Assembly: GCA_018389105.1 (NCBI GenBank)
Contig: JACATO010001001.1
Coordinates: 62,001-126,000 of the forward strand
Reading direction: 5' to 3'
Length of the DNA: 64,000 bases
From: Nautilus pompilius
Taxonomy: Eukaryota; Mollusca; Cephalopoda; Nautilida; Nautilidae
Below, one piece after another: positions 25,978 through 39,783 of this stretch. Both the position numbers and the translations under genes were made by a program. How positions within the stretch are numbered: the first letter of the stretch is position 1; the number at the start of each line of letters is the position of its first letter. The notes under the pieces are model-generated. The model saw only the letters and a list, made by a program, of their open reading frames with translations. It was not told the DNA's origin and did no database searches.

Positions 25978-28047
25978 TATATATCATATATCGCAGCGTA
26001 TAAATCGATCTTTGGAGCTTAAAATAATCCCCCCAAAACTAGGGACTGACTTATATGTCATGTATAAAATGTGAATGTCAAATTCCAAGCAAATTTTCAG
26101 GTGAATGACATCAAAGATGAAGACAACAAATGCTCCTCCAGTGAGATGGTCGTTATTTTGAATCAACTGTCCCAATGTTTATATTTTAATGATAATATAG
26201 GTTATAAACAGTTTGAAGCAAAAGCTGTTTCAAAGTTTACATTTAATTGACAGTTTATATACAGTTGGAGAAACAGTCATGTTTTAAAATCTTTCAAATT
26301 TCTCACCTTAGACATCTGACAGAGTTCATCAATTACATCCTGAGACACATTGGTAATGGCATCATTGTAAGGATTCCATTCTGGATCAGATATGGCAGTT
26401 TTGGCTTCATCATCCCACCACAACAAATCAACTTCCTCACCATCCACTGAATTGGACATTCCACATTTTTGAAATGACATTTCTACGTTAATAGCATTCC
26501 ACGATTTGATTACAAACAAAATCACACAAAACATCAAGTGGAGTAACATGCATATTCCCACTCTTTGTGAAGCTCTTTTCTCCAACAGAATTCATTCACT
26601 CCATTTGGCACAAATACAGTACTTAAATGGTCTATTAAAACACACATCCAAAAGTTGAACTGCAGATACTAGACCCCCTGGTATAACTAAAGTTTTGGGT
26701 TTATTTCTTCCCAGGCACTTCTTGATGTAATCTGTTACATGGGATTTGAACATATCCCACACTAATAGGGCTATGCTCTTTGCATAGGTCACCAGGCTGC
26801 CTATTTTACACATCATCAATCCACAACTTCACACCATCCTCATCCATCAAGCTCTTTTTCCTGGACATGAACGAAAACTTCTGCAGAGAACTTAATTTTT
26901 GGCATAGTTTTCCATTTGAAAATAACCATGGATTTTAATTGAGTTCCATTGACCATGCAGGTTAGGACCACTGCAAACCTCGTCTTCTCATGTCCTATAG
27001 TTTTTTAGCCTTTTGGCCCCCAGTTTGGTTGTTGAACATATCAAAATTCATCAGTGATTCATCCTTGTTGCCCGTGTGACATAATGGGAAGTTGTCTTGT
27101 GACCTCTGTTTGGTGATGAATTTATGAAAACTGGTAATTTTGGCTTTGAGCTTTTTCAATAGTTTCCAAGCAATTATGGTCTTCTGTTGCAACACCAGAC
27201 ATTTTCTTTCCATAGTGACTATACCAACTGGCTGTTGCTTTGAAATCTTTGCTTGACTCAGGGTTTGATTTGGCTCACTTAAGAGCACAAATACATATTG
27301 CAGTTCTGGCGACAATGTAGCCAATCTGATGATTTTCAAGAGTACATGCTTCTCAAGATCAGACCAGTGGGCAGTACCTAATCTCATGGCACATTTGGTC
27401 TTATGCATCTTCCTTAGTGAGGATTCATTCTTCTTCCAGTCTTGCATCATCTTTACACTAACACCAAATTCCTTCACTGCAGCAGTTATTTGACAAGTTA
27501 GGAAATACTATAACTTCCAACATGTAACCAGTGTTGCATTTCATTTTTTTTGCAGGGGGACCCATGATCAGAAAGATTTTGTTTTATGTGGATAAATGTT
27601 GTTGCAAAGCACAGTAGATATTGTTACACTTGAGAATGAAGACAAGCTGGGTATTACCTAGTGTGCAGTAAGGTGAGTATTTGGTAGGAACATGTGGGAA
27701 ACAGACTACAGGTAACAAATAGACACTCTACCAGATATTTCTTTTGTGCTAGAAGTCTATCGTGTATAAATATTTTCTTTTCATTTCAGGAAAATGAATG
27801 GTTTATCTTGAAAGGGAAAGGAAATCCTTACTTATAACTATAATGCTCGTACGATTTGGATCATTCCAAATATTCTAATGGCCATTATACTCTTTCCTCA
27901 GCATGATAAACAAACGCCATGGAGTGGTACAAATTGGCTTGGAGTCAGTGTTTGGAGGGGAGGGTCGACTTATGCGACGAATTTGGCCTAAACATGCGTT
28001 TTGAGCCGAAAAGTTGAGGTCGAATTATACGCAGTGATATACTGTAA
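25978..28047 (-). mobile_element. pogo/Tigger-type transposon, about 2.1 kb
   Basis: Imperfect terminal repeats (GCAGCGTATAAATCGA on the left; on the right, reverse-complemented, CACTGCGTATAATTCGA) bracket a minus-strand transposase. It begins near 27566 with MGPPAKK, then KEFGVSVKMMQDWKKNESSL with AMRLGTAHWSDLEKHV (CENP-B-like DNA-binding part), QDNFPLCHTGNKDESLMNFD (first DDE block), LLVWDMFKSHVTDYIKK and VIPGGLVSAVQLLDVCFNRP (later DDE blocks) and ISFQ-type tail residues FQKCGMSNSVDGEE. Stops and a missing middle part show that it is dead. It lies just upstream of the first FLCN coding exon, most likely inside the 5' UTR intron that separates it from the shared promoter. Confidence 0.85.
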
Positions 28048-28199
28048 TAATAAAGAAGAAAAAGCAACGTAAAATTATACTTATAGAGTAATTAGTGAAC
28101 AAAACTATGAATATTAAGCAGAATTTATAGAAAATGAAATTAAACAGTTTTAATCCCGCAATTTAAATCAGAATTTAAAATACCCACATCTGGAGCTAT

Positions 28200-28910
28200 T
28201 TAGATACAGGTTCGTGATTGTGGAAGACTGAATTCTATGTTAGACAAGCAATGCCACCGAATAATTTGGGCGACGCAGGCAGGTAACAAGGTTAAATCAG
28301 AAAGAAAAACAGTCCCAGAGAATGTTCCATGAACAAAACATTTAACTAAGGAGAGCAATAATAAGTCATACAAGATTAGAAAATGTGAAATTGAAAAAAA
28401 AAAAAAAATAATAATAGCAACACACCGTACCAAAATATCAACAGAGAAGCGACCGTTCTCGACGAAAATGGCGTCGTTTCCACGTGATTTTTTTTGATCA
28501 ACCGTACACGCAAAGTCGGCGACCATTGGTCAGATTTGAAAATATCAACCAATTAACGACGCCGTGTTAACTTCGAAATATTTGTTGTAAAATGGCGCTG
28601 ACAGAGTAGCGACTTGCAGCTTGCGTCGTTGTAGTGAAGGAGAAAAAAAGGCTGGGCAGTTTTGTCATTTCGATGAAAGTAATTGGTAGTTCGAATCGTA
28701 AACACAACACCGAGAATTGCTCCAAGTGAAATTATCGTGCGTACTGTAAGTTCGAAGCATGGGACTAGTAGGTTTCCAAGAAACGCGAGTCTGTTATTAA
28801 TTTGCGATCATCATCATCCCGTTGCTACTCTGTTTTGTTTTGGGTACCCAGACGAAAAGATCTTATAATCCGTTGAGTTAAAAGCATACATCTCGTTTTC
28901 AGGTAGGCAC
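28200..28910. promoter_or_regulatory. Head-to-head promoter of FLCN (minus) and CCP110 (plus)
   Basis: This CpG-containing stretch lies between two genes transcribed away from each other. It holds two CCAAT boxes in opposite orientation (ATTGG at 28525-28529, CCAAT at 28549-28553), two AAAATGGCG boxes resembling YY1 start-site elements (about 28466-28474 and 28589-28597) and CACGTG at 28481-28486. There is no TATA box at a suitable position. A plausible first, non-coding CCP110 exon ends at 28902 with the donor CAG/GTAGGC. A GTTGCTA half-site at 28821 faintly resembles an RFX X-box half. The 5' exon of FLCN could not be delimited. Confidence 0.65.
28481..28486. promoter_or_regulatory. CACGTG E-box (CLEAR-like) in the shared promoter
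   Basis: The sequence TTTCCACGTGATTT contains a perfect CACGTG core, the site bound by MiT/TFE factors (TFEB, TFE3), MYC and USF. FLCN is known in mammals to be a feedback target of TFEB/TFE3, so the position next to the FLCN start is suggestive. The flanks are close to, but not identical with, the CLEAR consensus. Confidence 0.45.
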
Positions 28911-29372
28911 AGTCTGTTTTTTGTTTGTTTTTATACGGGGGGGGATATTATTTTAATATTGTTTCTTCAAAAAACGTATCCGTTGACGATGAAAGCCGCC
29001 TGTAAGATTAGTATAGAACTTAAGTTTTTATTGTTATAGCAAATCTGGAAGAATTTATTCGACTTTGAAATGCTAATAATCTTTTTCTTTAGCTTGTATT
29101 TATTTTTATTTATCTATTGTAGTGGTATTATAAATAAGGAGAGTTTTTAAAAAAAAAAAAAATTCTTCTTTGTGTCTTATAAGAGAACAGTAGAAACTGT
29201 TGAAACTGGTGATTTCAAATATTCTTAAAAATTATATTTAAAAAATAGGAAACAATATCTAAAATATTTGCTATTAAGAGAAATGTATATATAATACATA
29301 CACTTCTTGTTCCTTCTCAAAGTATATCTTAGCATATTATTCTAATCTTTTTTTCTTTTTTTTTACTTTAGC

Positions 29373-32300
29373 ATGACTGACATTGAGTCTTGGCTAAATC
29401 AGATTGCAGCCGAATCCAGTCAAAGTGCTGGATTAGATGAACAAGAAAAACTGTTATTTAATGAAGATAATAGCTTTATTTCCTGTATCAAATTCGACAG
29501 TATTCCCATTCTACCTCCTTTAGTGAGTAATTATTTTGTAAAACAAAATTTCTTAAATTTAGATTAGCTCCATTAACTAAATACCAATTTATATATAGTG
29601 CACTTGTAATTTTTTTACATTTTAAACTTTAAACTTTTATCTTTAATTTGGGATTCTTGTTTTCCTACTTAAGACTGAAATAATCTTTTGTTCAAATGAA
29701 CTGATTTTAACTTAACTTTTCTCTGAATACAACTTCATCCTTTGATAAGATTGAGAATGTTTTTCCTAAACATGCCTACAAATTGTATAGTTATACCCAA
29801 AATTTCTATACCAGCTTTTGTAAGTTGAATTGCTGCTCTTTTTTTAATAACCTTTATATATTGCAAAACTTACACTAAGAATTAAAACCTCATACATGTA
29901 TACTGCATTCAATGTGGTTGTTGAATTTTCATTCAGCTATCTTAATTTTCTTTCATTATTGTAGTTGTTTTCATCTGGATGACCTTGTAATTTAATATTT
30001 AAAATAGAAAGTTCTGTTCTTTTCAGTAAACAACAACTTTACTAAAGGTTTGATTTATTTTTTTGTTGTAATTATGCATGCTGAAATATAATGAAACAAC
30101 ATCTGAAAATAATTGTTGCCATTTGTTTTGATTATCATTTATTTATTTTTGGTTGTCAGTACTACTACTATTTTGTGTCTTTTTTTTTTTTTTTTGATTT
30201 TTGGTTACATTTGAAATCTTTGAGCTCTCAATTTTTAGCAAAGGGTAAAAGGAAAATGAAAATCTCCCCAGATTTAAACTTTATTATGTGGGTGCCAATT
30301 TTTAAAGTCCTTGAAAGTTCTAAAATTAATTTGAAGCAAAACATTTTTTTAAAACAGGCCAAAATGGATAAGTTTAGTTAGTTTATTTATTTGTGTATTT
30401 AGTTGAATGAAGAAAAAAGAAAAGAAATGCAGAAATATAAAAAAGAAGCTATGAAACGAGAGACTTGCCGCAATAAATTGTCACAGACAAGAGAGAGTCC
30501 CTGCATTAGTTCTTCAATTGAAGCAAAGGTAATATGTTTCATACTGAAAGAATAATTTTATCATGTTTATTTGATTAATTGTTAGTTCATGCTTTACTTT
30601 AGCATAAATATCAATGGACCTCATTATTGATGGCTGTTTTTGCTCTGCTTGGCAAAAGAAAATAGCACTTAAAATCAAAATTCCATACAAAACACTTTCA
30701 TAAAGTTGGTTATTCCCAACAGAAAATTGTAGAGAAAGTTGGAGTTACATTGGGAGTATGCAAACAACTTTTAATAGATTAATGTTAACTCTCTGAAATA
30801 GAACTTAAAGGGCCAAGGAAGGAAGAGGAATCCTGTGAAAGTCATGCTGACGAGCCTGACCAAAAAAATTTTTGGCACATTTAATTTATGAAGCTCTTGA
30901 GCTTAAGCTATCTTGTGGTAGTTGGTTTTTTTCACAATATTTGTAGATTTAAAAAAAAAATGTAATGTCTGTTACAAGTCATGGAATAGGAACATGTTGC
31001 TAATTTGAAAGTTTAGAGCAAACCTTTTCTTGGCAGACAGCCAATTAACAGCTGATCATAATTCCTCTACAACAGTCAGCATCTCAACCTCTGCCACCAA
31101 AAGACAGTTAAGAGAGGTTGGATTGACTGGCTAAGTTGCAGTAGAAAGACTAGAGGAAAGTATGAGAGCTGTGTTTGCCTACAGTTAAGTATGATAGTGG
31201 AAATGTAAAAGAGATACTAAAATATTCTGCAATGCCATGCAGTACCATGCATTTCCGTCAGGGTGTCATCTGATAGGTGATGGGTTTATACTGCAACAAG
31301 ATAATGATCCAAAGCACATTGCAAAACTTAGTACTGAATGCTTTGCTAGTAAAGAATCAAAAGAACTTGTTAAAACCGTGATTTGGTTCCCTCGGTCTCC
31401 AGATCTGAATTCAAATTAACATGTGCGATGAATTAGATCAGTGTGTCAAGGGAAAAGGTTGAACCATTGACAGTCAGCTGTGGACTACTTGCAAAAGGAA
31501 CTAATGGGACTTATGAACTGATATTTTGGTAAATTCCTCCTCAAAATATGTGCAGCAGTTATTTACATGAAAGGTAGTTACTTTGATGAAAAAAAGCCTT
31601 AAGTGATAACAATGTCACAATTAAGAGTTTATCATAATCTTTTTTATGATAATAGACTCCTTCACATGTTCTTTTTTAAAATTTATTTTCTTTTGTAGAT
31701 ATTAGTATTTAGTCGAAACTGTTGTTTGTAGCAGTATTGTACGATACTGGTTTACTTATATTACTTGGGTAACTTCTTATTCTGAAACGAAAATTCAGCT
31801 GTACATGATTGGTCCAATGAAATGAATTTTAGCTGAATGAACTTCATTTTTCTACTAGATAGTGCAGTTCTTGTTCTTTATACTGTACATATTTTTTTTA
31901 AGATAGAAATATGAATCTTGGTGAAACAGTGTTTTGCTTTTAATTCTCATCTTTATTTGATGATTTCTAAATTTCACATATTAAGTTTTGTAGTACTCCA
32001 AGCTAAAAGGTAAATTACTATTTTGTTTTAATTACTAGTCTTGCTGACAACTATATATTGTTGGTAATGAAAACCAAAAAGAAGAAAAAACTAGAAATCT
32101 AGTTTTTCATCATGTGAACTTTTAATCCATAAATGCTTCTTTCTTTTTTTTTTTTAAATTTATTATTTAATGCAGAAAACCATACAAGAAGCTAAGAAAG
32201 CAAGCAAATGTCTTGAAGCTAAATTTACTGCTGTTTTGGTACAGAATGAAAAACCAGGTGAAAATCAGACTAGCTTGCAAGATTATACCAACAAACTTAA

Positions 32301-35300
32301 TCGACTAATTTTTAAAAACAAAATTGGCAATGTTTTCCTAAATGCAGAAGAGGAATACAAGCTGAACTTACTGTTTAGTTCGATAGGTGACTTTCAATTA
32401 TTAGATGCTTCATTGCCAACAGAAATGAACGGTATTCCTCTGACCTCTCTAACAGAGCAACAAATAAGTCACACATTGGCCAAATTGTCTGAAACTTTAC
32501 TGACAAATGATGATGCATGCTTAAGTCTCTCAAAGTTAGATCCTGCAGGTAGCAATGAGAAGACTGCTAAGACTTGCAGAAATCGGCAAAAGATTTCTAA
32601 CAGAAACCAGGAAAAGGACTCTGTCAAGTATAGGGGAAAAACTTCTAATGATGCTAACAGACAGGATCTGAAGACACGTGATGAGGTTAGAAACCGGAAA
32701 AAAAGCACTGGAAATAAAATGGAGGTAAAGGGAGAATCAAATTCTATAAACGTTAATGCAGTTGGAAAAGTGACCTCTATAAAGCAGAGAAGACCCTCAT
32801 TTGACTCAGAAAAAGCCCACCAGACCCAAATCGGTTCCTGCAATGGGAAGCTTGCCAAAAATAATTTCTACTTGATTATGCAAGAAAAAAATGGTTTTTC
32901 AGATACAAAATCTAAAAAATCAAATAATATGAAGGTGATTGATTCTGAAACAGCAGTGGGTTCTTCTGAAGATGGACAAATTAATAGTTCTACGTATCGT
33001 TTACAGTCTCCTTGCCAAAAGCACTCAAATTCAGAGAGTGAAGAGACCAGAAAAGACTCTCAGTACAAGAAACGCAACAATTCATCTGAGCACAACACAC
33101 AGCGTGCATTAGAGATTGAAGCAGATGATGCTTTTAGAAATATTAAACTGGAGCAGAAGTTCCAAGCAATGTCTGAAGAACAGATGAATGCATTGGTTGA
33201 TCCAAGTTTGTTCGACATGGAGACAAGTTTTGAATCTTTATCTGATGATTCAAATAAGAATTATCAACCTTTATTTAGATGCAATGAGCAAAATCAAACA
33301 AATCTGAATAAAATTTTCAAAAGAAAAACTAATCTACCATGTAAGTCAGCCAAAGAGAAAAAGGTTGAGGGTAATTTGGAGCATGTGGTGGATGATTCCA
33401 AGGAACATGCAACAAAAGCTTTAAATGATAAAATACCTGCTAAAAACTGTGTTGCTTCAGAATCTCCAAAATCAAAAAAGACTGCAGCCACCCCTAATCG
33501 GAACCCACCAGATTCTCCTGGTCAAGGTAAAATATTCAGAAGGGAGCACATTAGAAGAGGATCTTATACAGTGCTAGTTCCATCTCCAGCTTTACTTTTA
33601 TCAGAATCCCAAAAAAAATCTTCCCCTGATCCAAGTTCCTGCATCGTAAAATCTGTGCGACGAGTATTAGACTACCAAGAAATATGTCAAACAAAAACTG
33701 GTCCAGATCCTGAAACTTTGTCACCTGAAAACACCGATGCAGACAGCAAGTCTTTCCTAAGGTCAAAAGACTGGTCGCATTTGAGTAACAAACTGCATGA
33801 ATTTCTAGAAAAACAGACCACCGTAGTAAGCCCGAAGTCCAAGGCCAAAAGTCCTCCATCAAACCACTCAGGTGCTGAATTACTGAGACTGTCGGAACTG
33901 AACAATAAGACTTCTCAAAAACTGAAAAGTGAAAGGAAAAAAAAAGCAGAAAAAAACTGTGCTGCTTCGGCGCCAAGGAAATCTGAGTTTCGGGCAGAAC
34001 CTGAAAAAAATAGTCATCTACTGGCTAAGCGAAATAGTAGTGAACAGTCGCGCATCCCTTTTACATATGTAAGGAGTCCTGGCATAGACTATGATCAAAG
34101 TGATATGTTATCCCAGTCTGATGATATGGCTTTTTTACCAGTAAGTCCAAAGCAGTTATTTACAACTATTGATTCAACTCCAAAACTTCATCGAACTGCA
34201 CCGCACAAGCACCATCCCTTGAAGGTAAAAAATGCTCGAGTAGCCATTCCTAAAAAGGTGAGTTTGTACGTGATTTCTTATTTATCAGTAATTCTTTATG
34301 AAATACTGAAAAAATTGTTTGAATTTTTAAAAATTAACAGAAATATTTCTAAATGATTTTAAACTCTTTTTATAAATTTACTTTAAAGTTACTATTATTT
34401 TTTTAAATTTTAATTGCACTTTGACAAACTGTGTCAGAAAATCAAAGTATAATTTTTAAAGATACATCTGATACTGACGACTTTTACACCCCTGACTACT
34501 AATCTTATGTTTTAATCTTTAAAATGTGCACAGAATAATAATTTATTTAACTGGGTGACTGCTGCACAGTTATAAATCCTAATGGATGATTTTCATGGCA
34601 AATTCACAAAGTATGTGGTCATTACATGATGATAAAATAAATATGAAAACTCTGAAAAGTTTTAAAAATGTGCTTTTATTTTTAATGTGCTTCATTTTAT
34701 ATAAATATTCTAAAATAAAAAAATAACAACACCTCTATGTTAATTAGGAGAGATGACAACTAGTTACAGCACCAGTAATTTCTAATTAAGTGTATAGTGA
34801 GGTTATAATTGACATTGTATGCTTTAACCTTTGAATTGGAGATCAAGACACGAATTCAATAGTAAATCATCTGTACATTTAATTAGGAATTACTGGTGCT
34901 GTAACAACTAACCTTGGTTTCCCCTGCACTTCTCATGGTTTAAAGGATGCTGAAAAATGATAAATCATTTGAAATCTTTTGGCTTTTAGTAGTGCATTAC
35001 TACTACTTACTGACACTAAGCATTAACTACAATTCTGTGATAATCATTTTTTTTAAAAAATGGTTTAGACTTTTGTGATGTCCATTAGAACTAATCAGAT
35101 ACCAACAGTGTTAATTTAAAAAATCTAATTACTGTACGTGACCACTTCTCAAACCTGAGGCCTGCTATAAACAAACTATAACCTTTTGGCCTTCTGTTAT
35201 TCACCACGAGTTTTCATTGTCTTTTTCCTTTAGATTTGTTCTGTATTAGCCACTAAAATCTTCCAGAATTATCTATTTATGGTTAAGAGTGCTCTTTTCT

Positions 35301-38300
35301 AAAGATCAAACATGTTTTTCACACTTCTAAAATTATTGCTCGGAATATTTGGAAAATAATTAGGGGTTTGGGGGCCTTTGTGGACAGGGATTTTTGTTTT
35401 GTACAGTTGTCAGTTTTTACCTTACCTTGAGGCACTGGTTAATTGGCTTTACATTTGGTCAACACATTGTTAATGCAGAACACATGGGGTTGGAGTGATA
35501 CAGATTTGCCATTACAAAGGGTTGTATTAATGAGAAAGGTACCATGTGTCACAACCTGTGCTGATTAATACAAATTTGAAGGGCAGTTGGATGCAAATGG
35601 ACCTTAGTTGGTATACAAAGAGATGATACTAGGATTTATAATTACAAATTAATTTAAGATTCCACCAAGTTAGATATCAGAAAAGATTGTTTTACCAATA
35701 AAATTGTTAATGAGTGGAATAAATTACTTGCACATATAGTTAAGTGATAGCATTAACCAATTTAAGAATCATATTTAAAAGTCATTTCTCATCACTTAGA
35801 AGGAGGCCTTGCATGAAACATGATGGCTTCCTGCCAATTTGTGAACACTAAAGTAGAATAGACAGTGATCACTACAAAAATTCTGGACACTTACATGGAA
35901 ATTAGTTGGTAGAACTAATCTGGGCCTCAAAGACTTCTAAATGGTTGTCGAAAGTAAGGAAATGTGTATCTTTTGAGTGTTTACCATTACTTTATCTTCA
36001 GGCAGAAGACCTGGAAATGAAGCCTAAATTTGACTGTATCTCTGCTGTTGTAAAAGGCTATCTGACAAGGCAACTTTTGAAAACACACAAAGTACAGCAC
36101 TTAACAAAGATAATCAAGGTAACTAACAAACCTGTCCAAAAAGTGTTGTTGTTGCTGATTTCAGATGACACTACATTTATCAATTTGTCTTTATACTTTT
36201 AAAAAAATCTAACAAAGTAAAATTTGTTTATCTGAATATGTGTTCAAATTAATTATGACTCGAGACAAGGTTACATGTGTTAATTCAGAATAATTTTTAA
36301 ACCATTTACTTCCTGAAGTTGTCAAGAGGAGCTTACCTATTAATTTGATTTTATTCAGAACTTTCATATTAAAAATATCTTTAATCAGATTATGCTTACA
36401 GCAGCAAGTTTTCTTTGGGATGGTAATGTATTTATCTTTAATTTGCTAATAGTTGGTTAATAAAGTGTTAGTATTTTTTAATACATATCAATACAATCTA
36501 CCCATGATTACTGGTGTCCATTCAATGTCAGCTAAGACAATGCAGGACACTAATTGTCTTTTTTCTTCCTGAAAACATTCTGAGTTTGTTTCTAGGATAC
36601 CCAACAACTTGTTGAGGAATTCACAACAGAGTCACCTTCAAAAGAAGAGTTCACTCTCAAAGAAAGGGATTTTATATCAAGAATAATTGCACAGGTATGA
36701 TCTAAATGGTTATTTTCTTATAACATTTTAAATAGTTTTACAGTCTGTTTAAGTAAACTATTTACCTGGCTGTCACATGTAGGAGGGTGTGTGGATTAGA
36801 CTATTAAAAAGTAATCCTTTGGAGACAGATGCTTTTGAAAGTTTCTCGTTAGAAGGACAGAAAAACTGACTGCTACCATTGATTTACCAGGATGTTGCTT
36901 TATTGAAAGGCTATTGCTGATTGGTCCATACCATTTATAGGGAAACATTCAGCAAGGCTCTTTTGTGGGGTCCAATGGATTGGCCATGCCATCTTTTTTC
37001 ACTTACTGGCTTTTGGCTAATAGATCAGCACTATCGTCTCCAGAGGGTTAAACTTAAGTTTTTTAAGTTAGCTGGGTGGTGTTTAAAGCATACAAAGTTT
37101 TCTGATTAATTCTCAATAACTATTTGAGTATTTGGGAAAAGAATAGATTAATAGAAAATATCTACAAATGAACTTACCAAATGACCAACAAACCAGTACG
37201 TCTTGTTTATTCGATTATATATTACCCCTTTTTTATTTGTGAATATATACACTTTTTTCTTTTCAGGTTGGTTCGAGGTTCTAAATTTTATGGCACTATA
37301 TTCATGGATAAATGGCTGTAAGATTGTTGATGATGTCACTGTATGGCTAAAGAGACTTAGATTTTTATATAGCTGCTCAGATTTTGTATTTTGGAAGGTC
37401 CTTTGAACTTTGTTGGGTTACTTGAAAATTCTTGAGAAATTCTTCTAATATGATTTTTTACTTATAAATTTTTCAGCTCTTCAAAGATTGACTGGCATCA
37501 AAATATTTTTATTTTTTTGTATTTGTAAAACTCTGAGCTGAAACATATTTTAAAAATTTTAATTAAACAATTTTTAATAATTTTTTTAGAATTTACCATC
37601 CTTAGTTAAGTGTTTAGACAGTTGGTAAATGACATTTTATTGAAGAAAATAAAATAAATTCACCTGCTATTGTTACTTATCAGCTGAATTAATATTACTT
37701 ATTAGGATATTTAGATGAGATGGAACATTAACTTATCATCTTTACTTAGTTAGTTAGCTTTAACAACTAAACTAATGTGTACTGAAGGGGAAAATAGGAA
37801 GATAGCATTACTGTTTCGTTTATTGATCAAAATTATAACAAAATAACTGTGAAAACTTTCAACTTCAATAAGATCGGATCAGGTTGTTGATAAATGGATT
37901 TTATACATGCATTTTTTAAGATTGCTTAATGCTGTCTACATAGTATTAGCTTTTACTTTAAGGAGAAAAAATACTTTGAAAAATACAAGTTAGAGTACTG
38001 TGAAAAACTGTTATCACAAGTATTAAAGTGCATATAATTTAAATACTTAATATATTATACTTGAAGCTCTATCTGGGTCTGTTTGGTTTGTAATGTGAAC
38101 AACAGAATCTTGCGTGATTTTGTTTCTATCTTTAACACCATTCTGATGAGAGGGCCAATCAGTCTGGTGTGAAACCACTTGGCTAACCATTCTATGGTGG
38201 TTCGCTTGAGATAAAACAGTACAGCTTTACAGAAACCTGTCTAAGGTAATTTAATACCAGTAGGATAAGCTTTCTCCAGACATTCTCTGCAAATACATAG

Positions 38301-39702
38301 ATACACTGCATGAAAGAGAGGTCGACAAAAACAGGTTTTCAAATAACTTTTTTTGCTGCTCAAAATGTAAATTGCATATTAATTTGAAGAGCATCGTTAG
38401 CACAGCTTCAGTTATTATAATCATGATAGTTCTTGGAAAATTAACATGTATGTTCTCTTTGTCAGTTTCTCTCTCAATGGTTGTCTTGTGTTTTGGTGTT
38501 TTTTCCAGCAGAATACTATGGTATAAATCCTCTCTTCATCTGATTTTTTAACTTTGTCTCTCTCATTTTTTATAGGTGTTGCCCCGTTTTAAATATTGCG
38601 CTATATTTCTGCAAACAAAGAATAGTCTCTGTTTTATACAGACAATACTTCAGGCTCTTTACTTATAGTCCTTATTCTCTTCCACCTCTACTATCAGCCA
38701 AGGCCACTCTTTCAACACCTTTCCACTGTTATAATGCAAAGTTTTTTCTATTGGATCTCTGCTGAACTAATGAATAAACAGATTGGATAAAGTTGTACAA
38801 AAAAATCATACAGGTCATGGCAGCAATGTTTAGGTCAATATTTACATAACATTGTACCAAGTTTATTTTACACAGTAAATTATTTAAAATTAGAAAGGAT
38901 TTGTATCACAAGTAATTGTCATACCATTGTCATGTTACTAATGAAAAATACTAGGCACACGCTGTTTTATCTGACATCGTTGGTTAAATATTAGAATAAG
39001 ACGTTTATAGTTTTAAAAGTGGTTTGTCATCATTTATTAGATAGATAGAATTTTACAAGGCTATAACACCATTTTGCACAGTGTTTTATCTTTCATTGGA
39101 GAGTTCAAGAAATTTAATTAAGAATGTGAAAAACAAAAATGTTGTGTCTATAAGTTATTTTAATGCTTAAAATCTGTTAGTCTACTGTTTGCTTTCCCTT
39201 TCAGTGGCAGGCGGCTCTTCTGGATATACATGAGATATTTTTTGTAATTCCTGTAGAACGCAGAATGGCATTGATAGCTAATTATGTACAGCTTCAGCGA
39301 AACAAGAAATTGATGAATAAGGTGAGAGAGAAAATCTTGATTGTATCACAGAAAAAGAAGAGTTTTTTTCACAACTAATACTGAATATCAAAATCTCACT
39401 TTATCAACAATGTTCTGGTATTTTATGGACCACTTGTTATTGTTGTTGTTGTTGTTAAGCCAACCATAGCTTCTAGAAATTTTGATATTAAAAGTCTTAT
39501 TTGTTTAGCCAATACAGATTCACAGCAAAAGTTCTTACGGTTCAAGAAGTGGAAACGTAAGTATTGCAAAAACTTGTATTTTAATGAATGCATCTGTTAT
39601 GTTCTTTTGTTGCATAGAATCTCTTTCCACCAGAAATCTGGGTTTCACTTTTATCTTGAACAATGAACTTTGAAATCCAGTACCAAAACACACTGTAATT
39701 TT

Positions 39703-39783
<81 letters not shown>

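Noticed and set aside
32469-32858. Long minus-strand frames opposite the large CCP110 exon (also 33294-33491, 33551-33976)
   Set aside because: They are antisense shadows of a long open exon with no similarity of their own.
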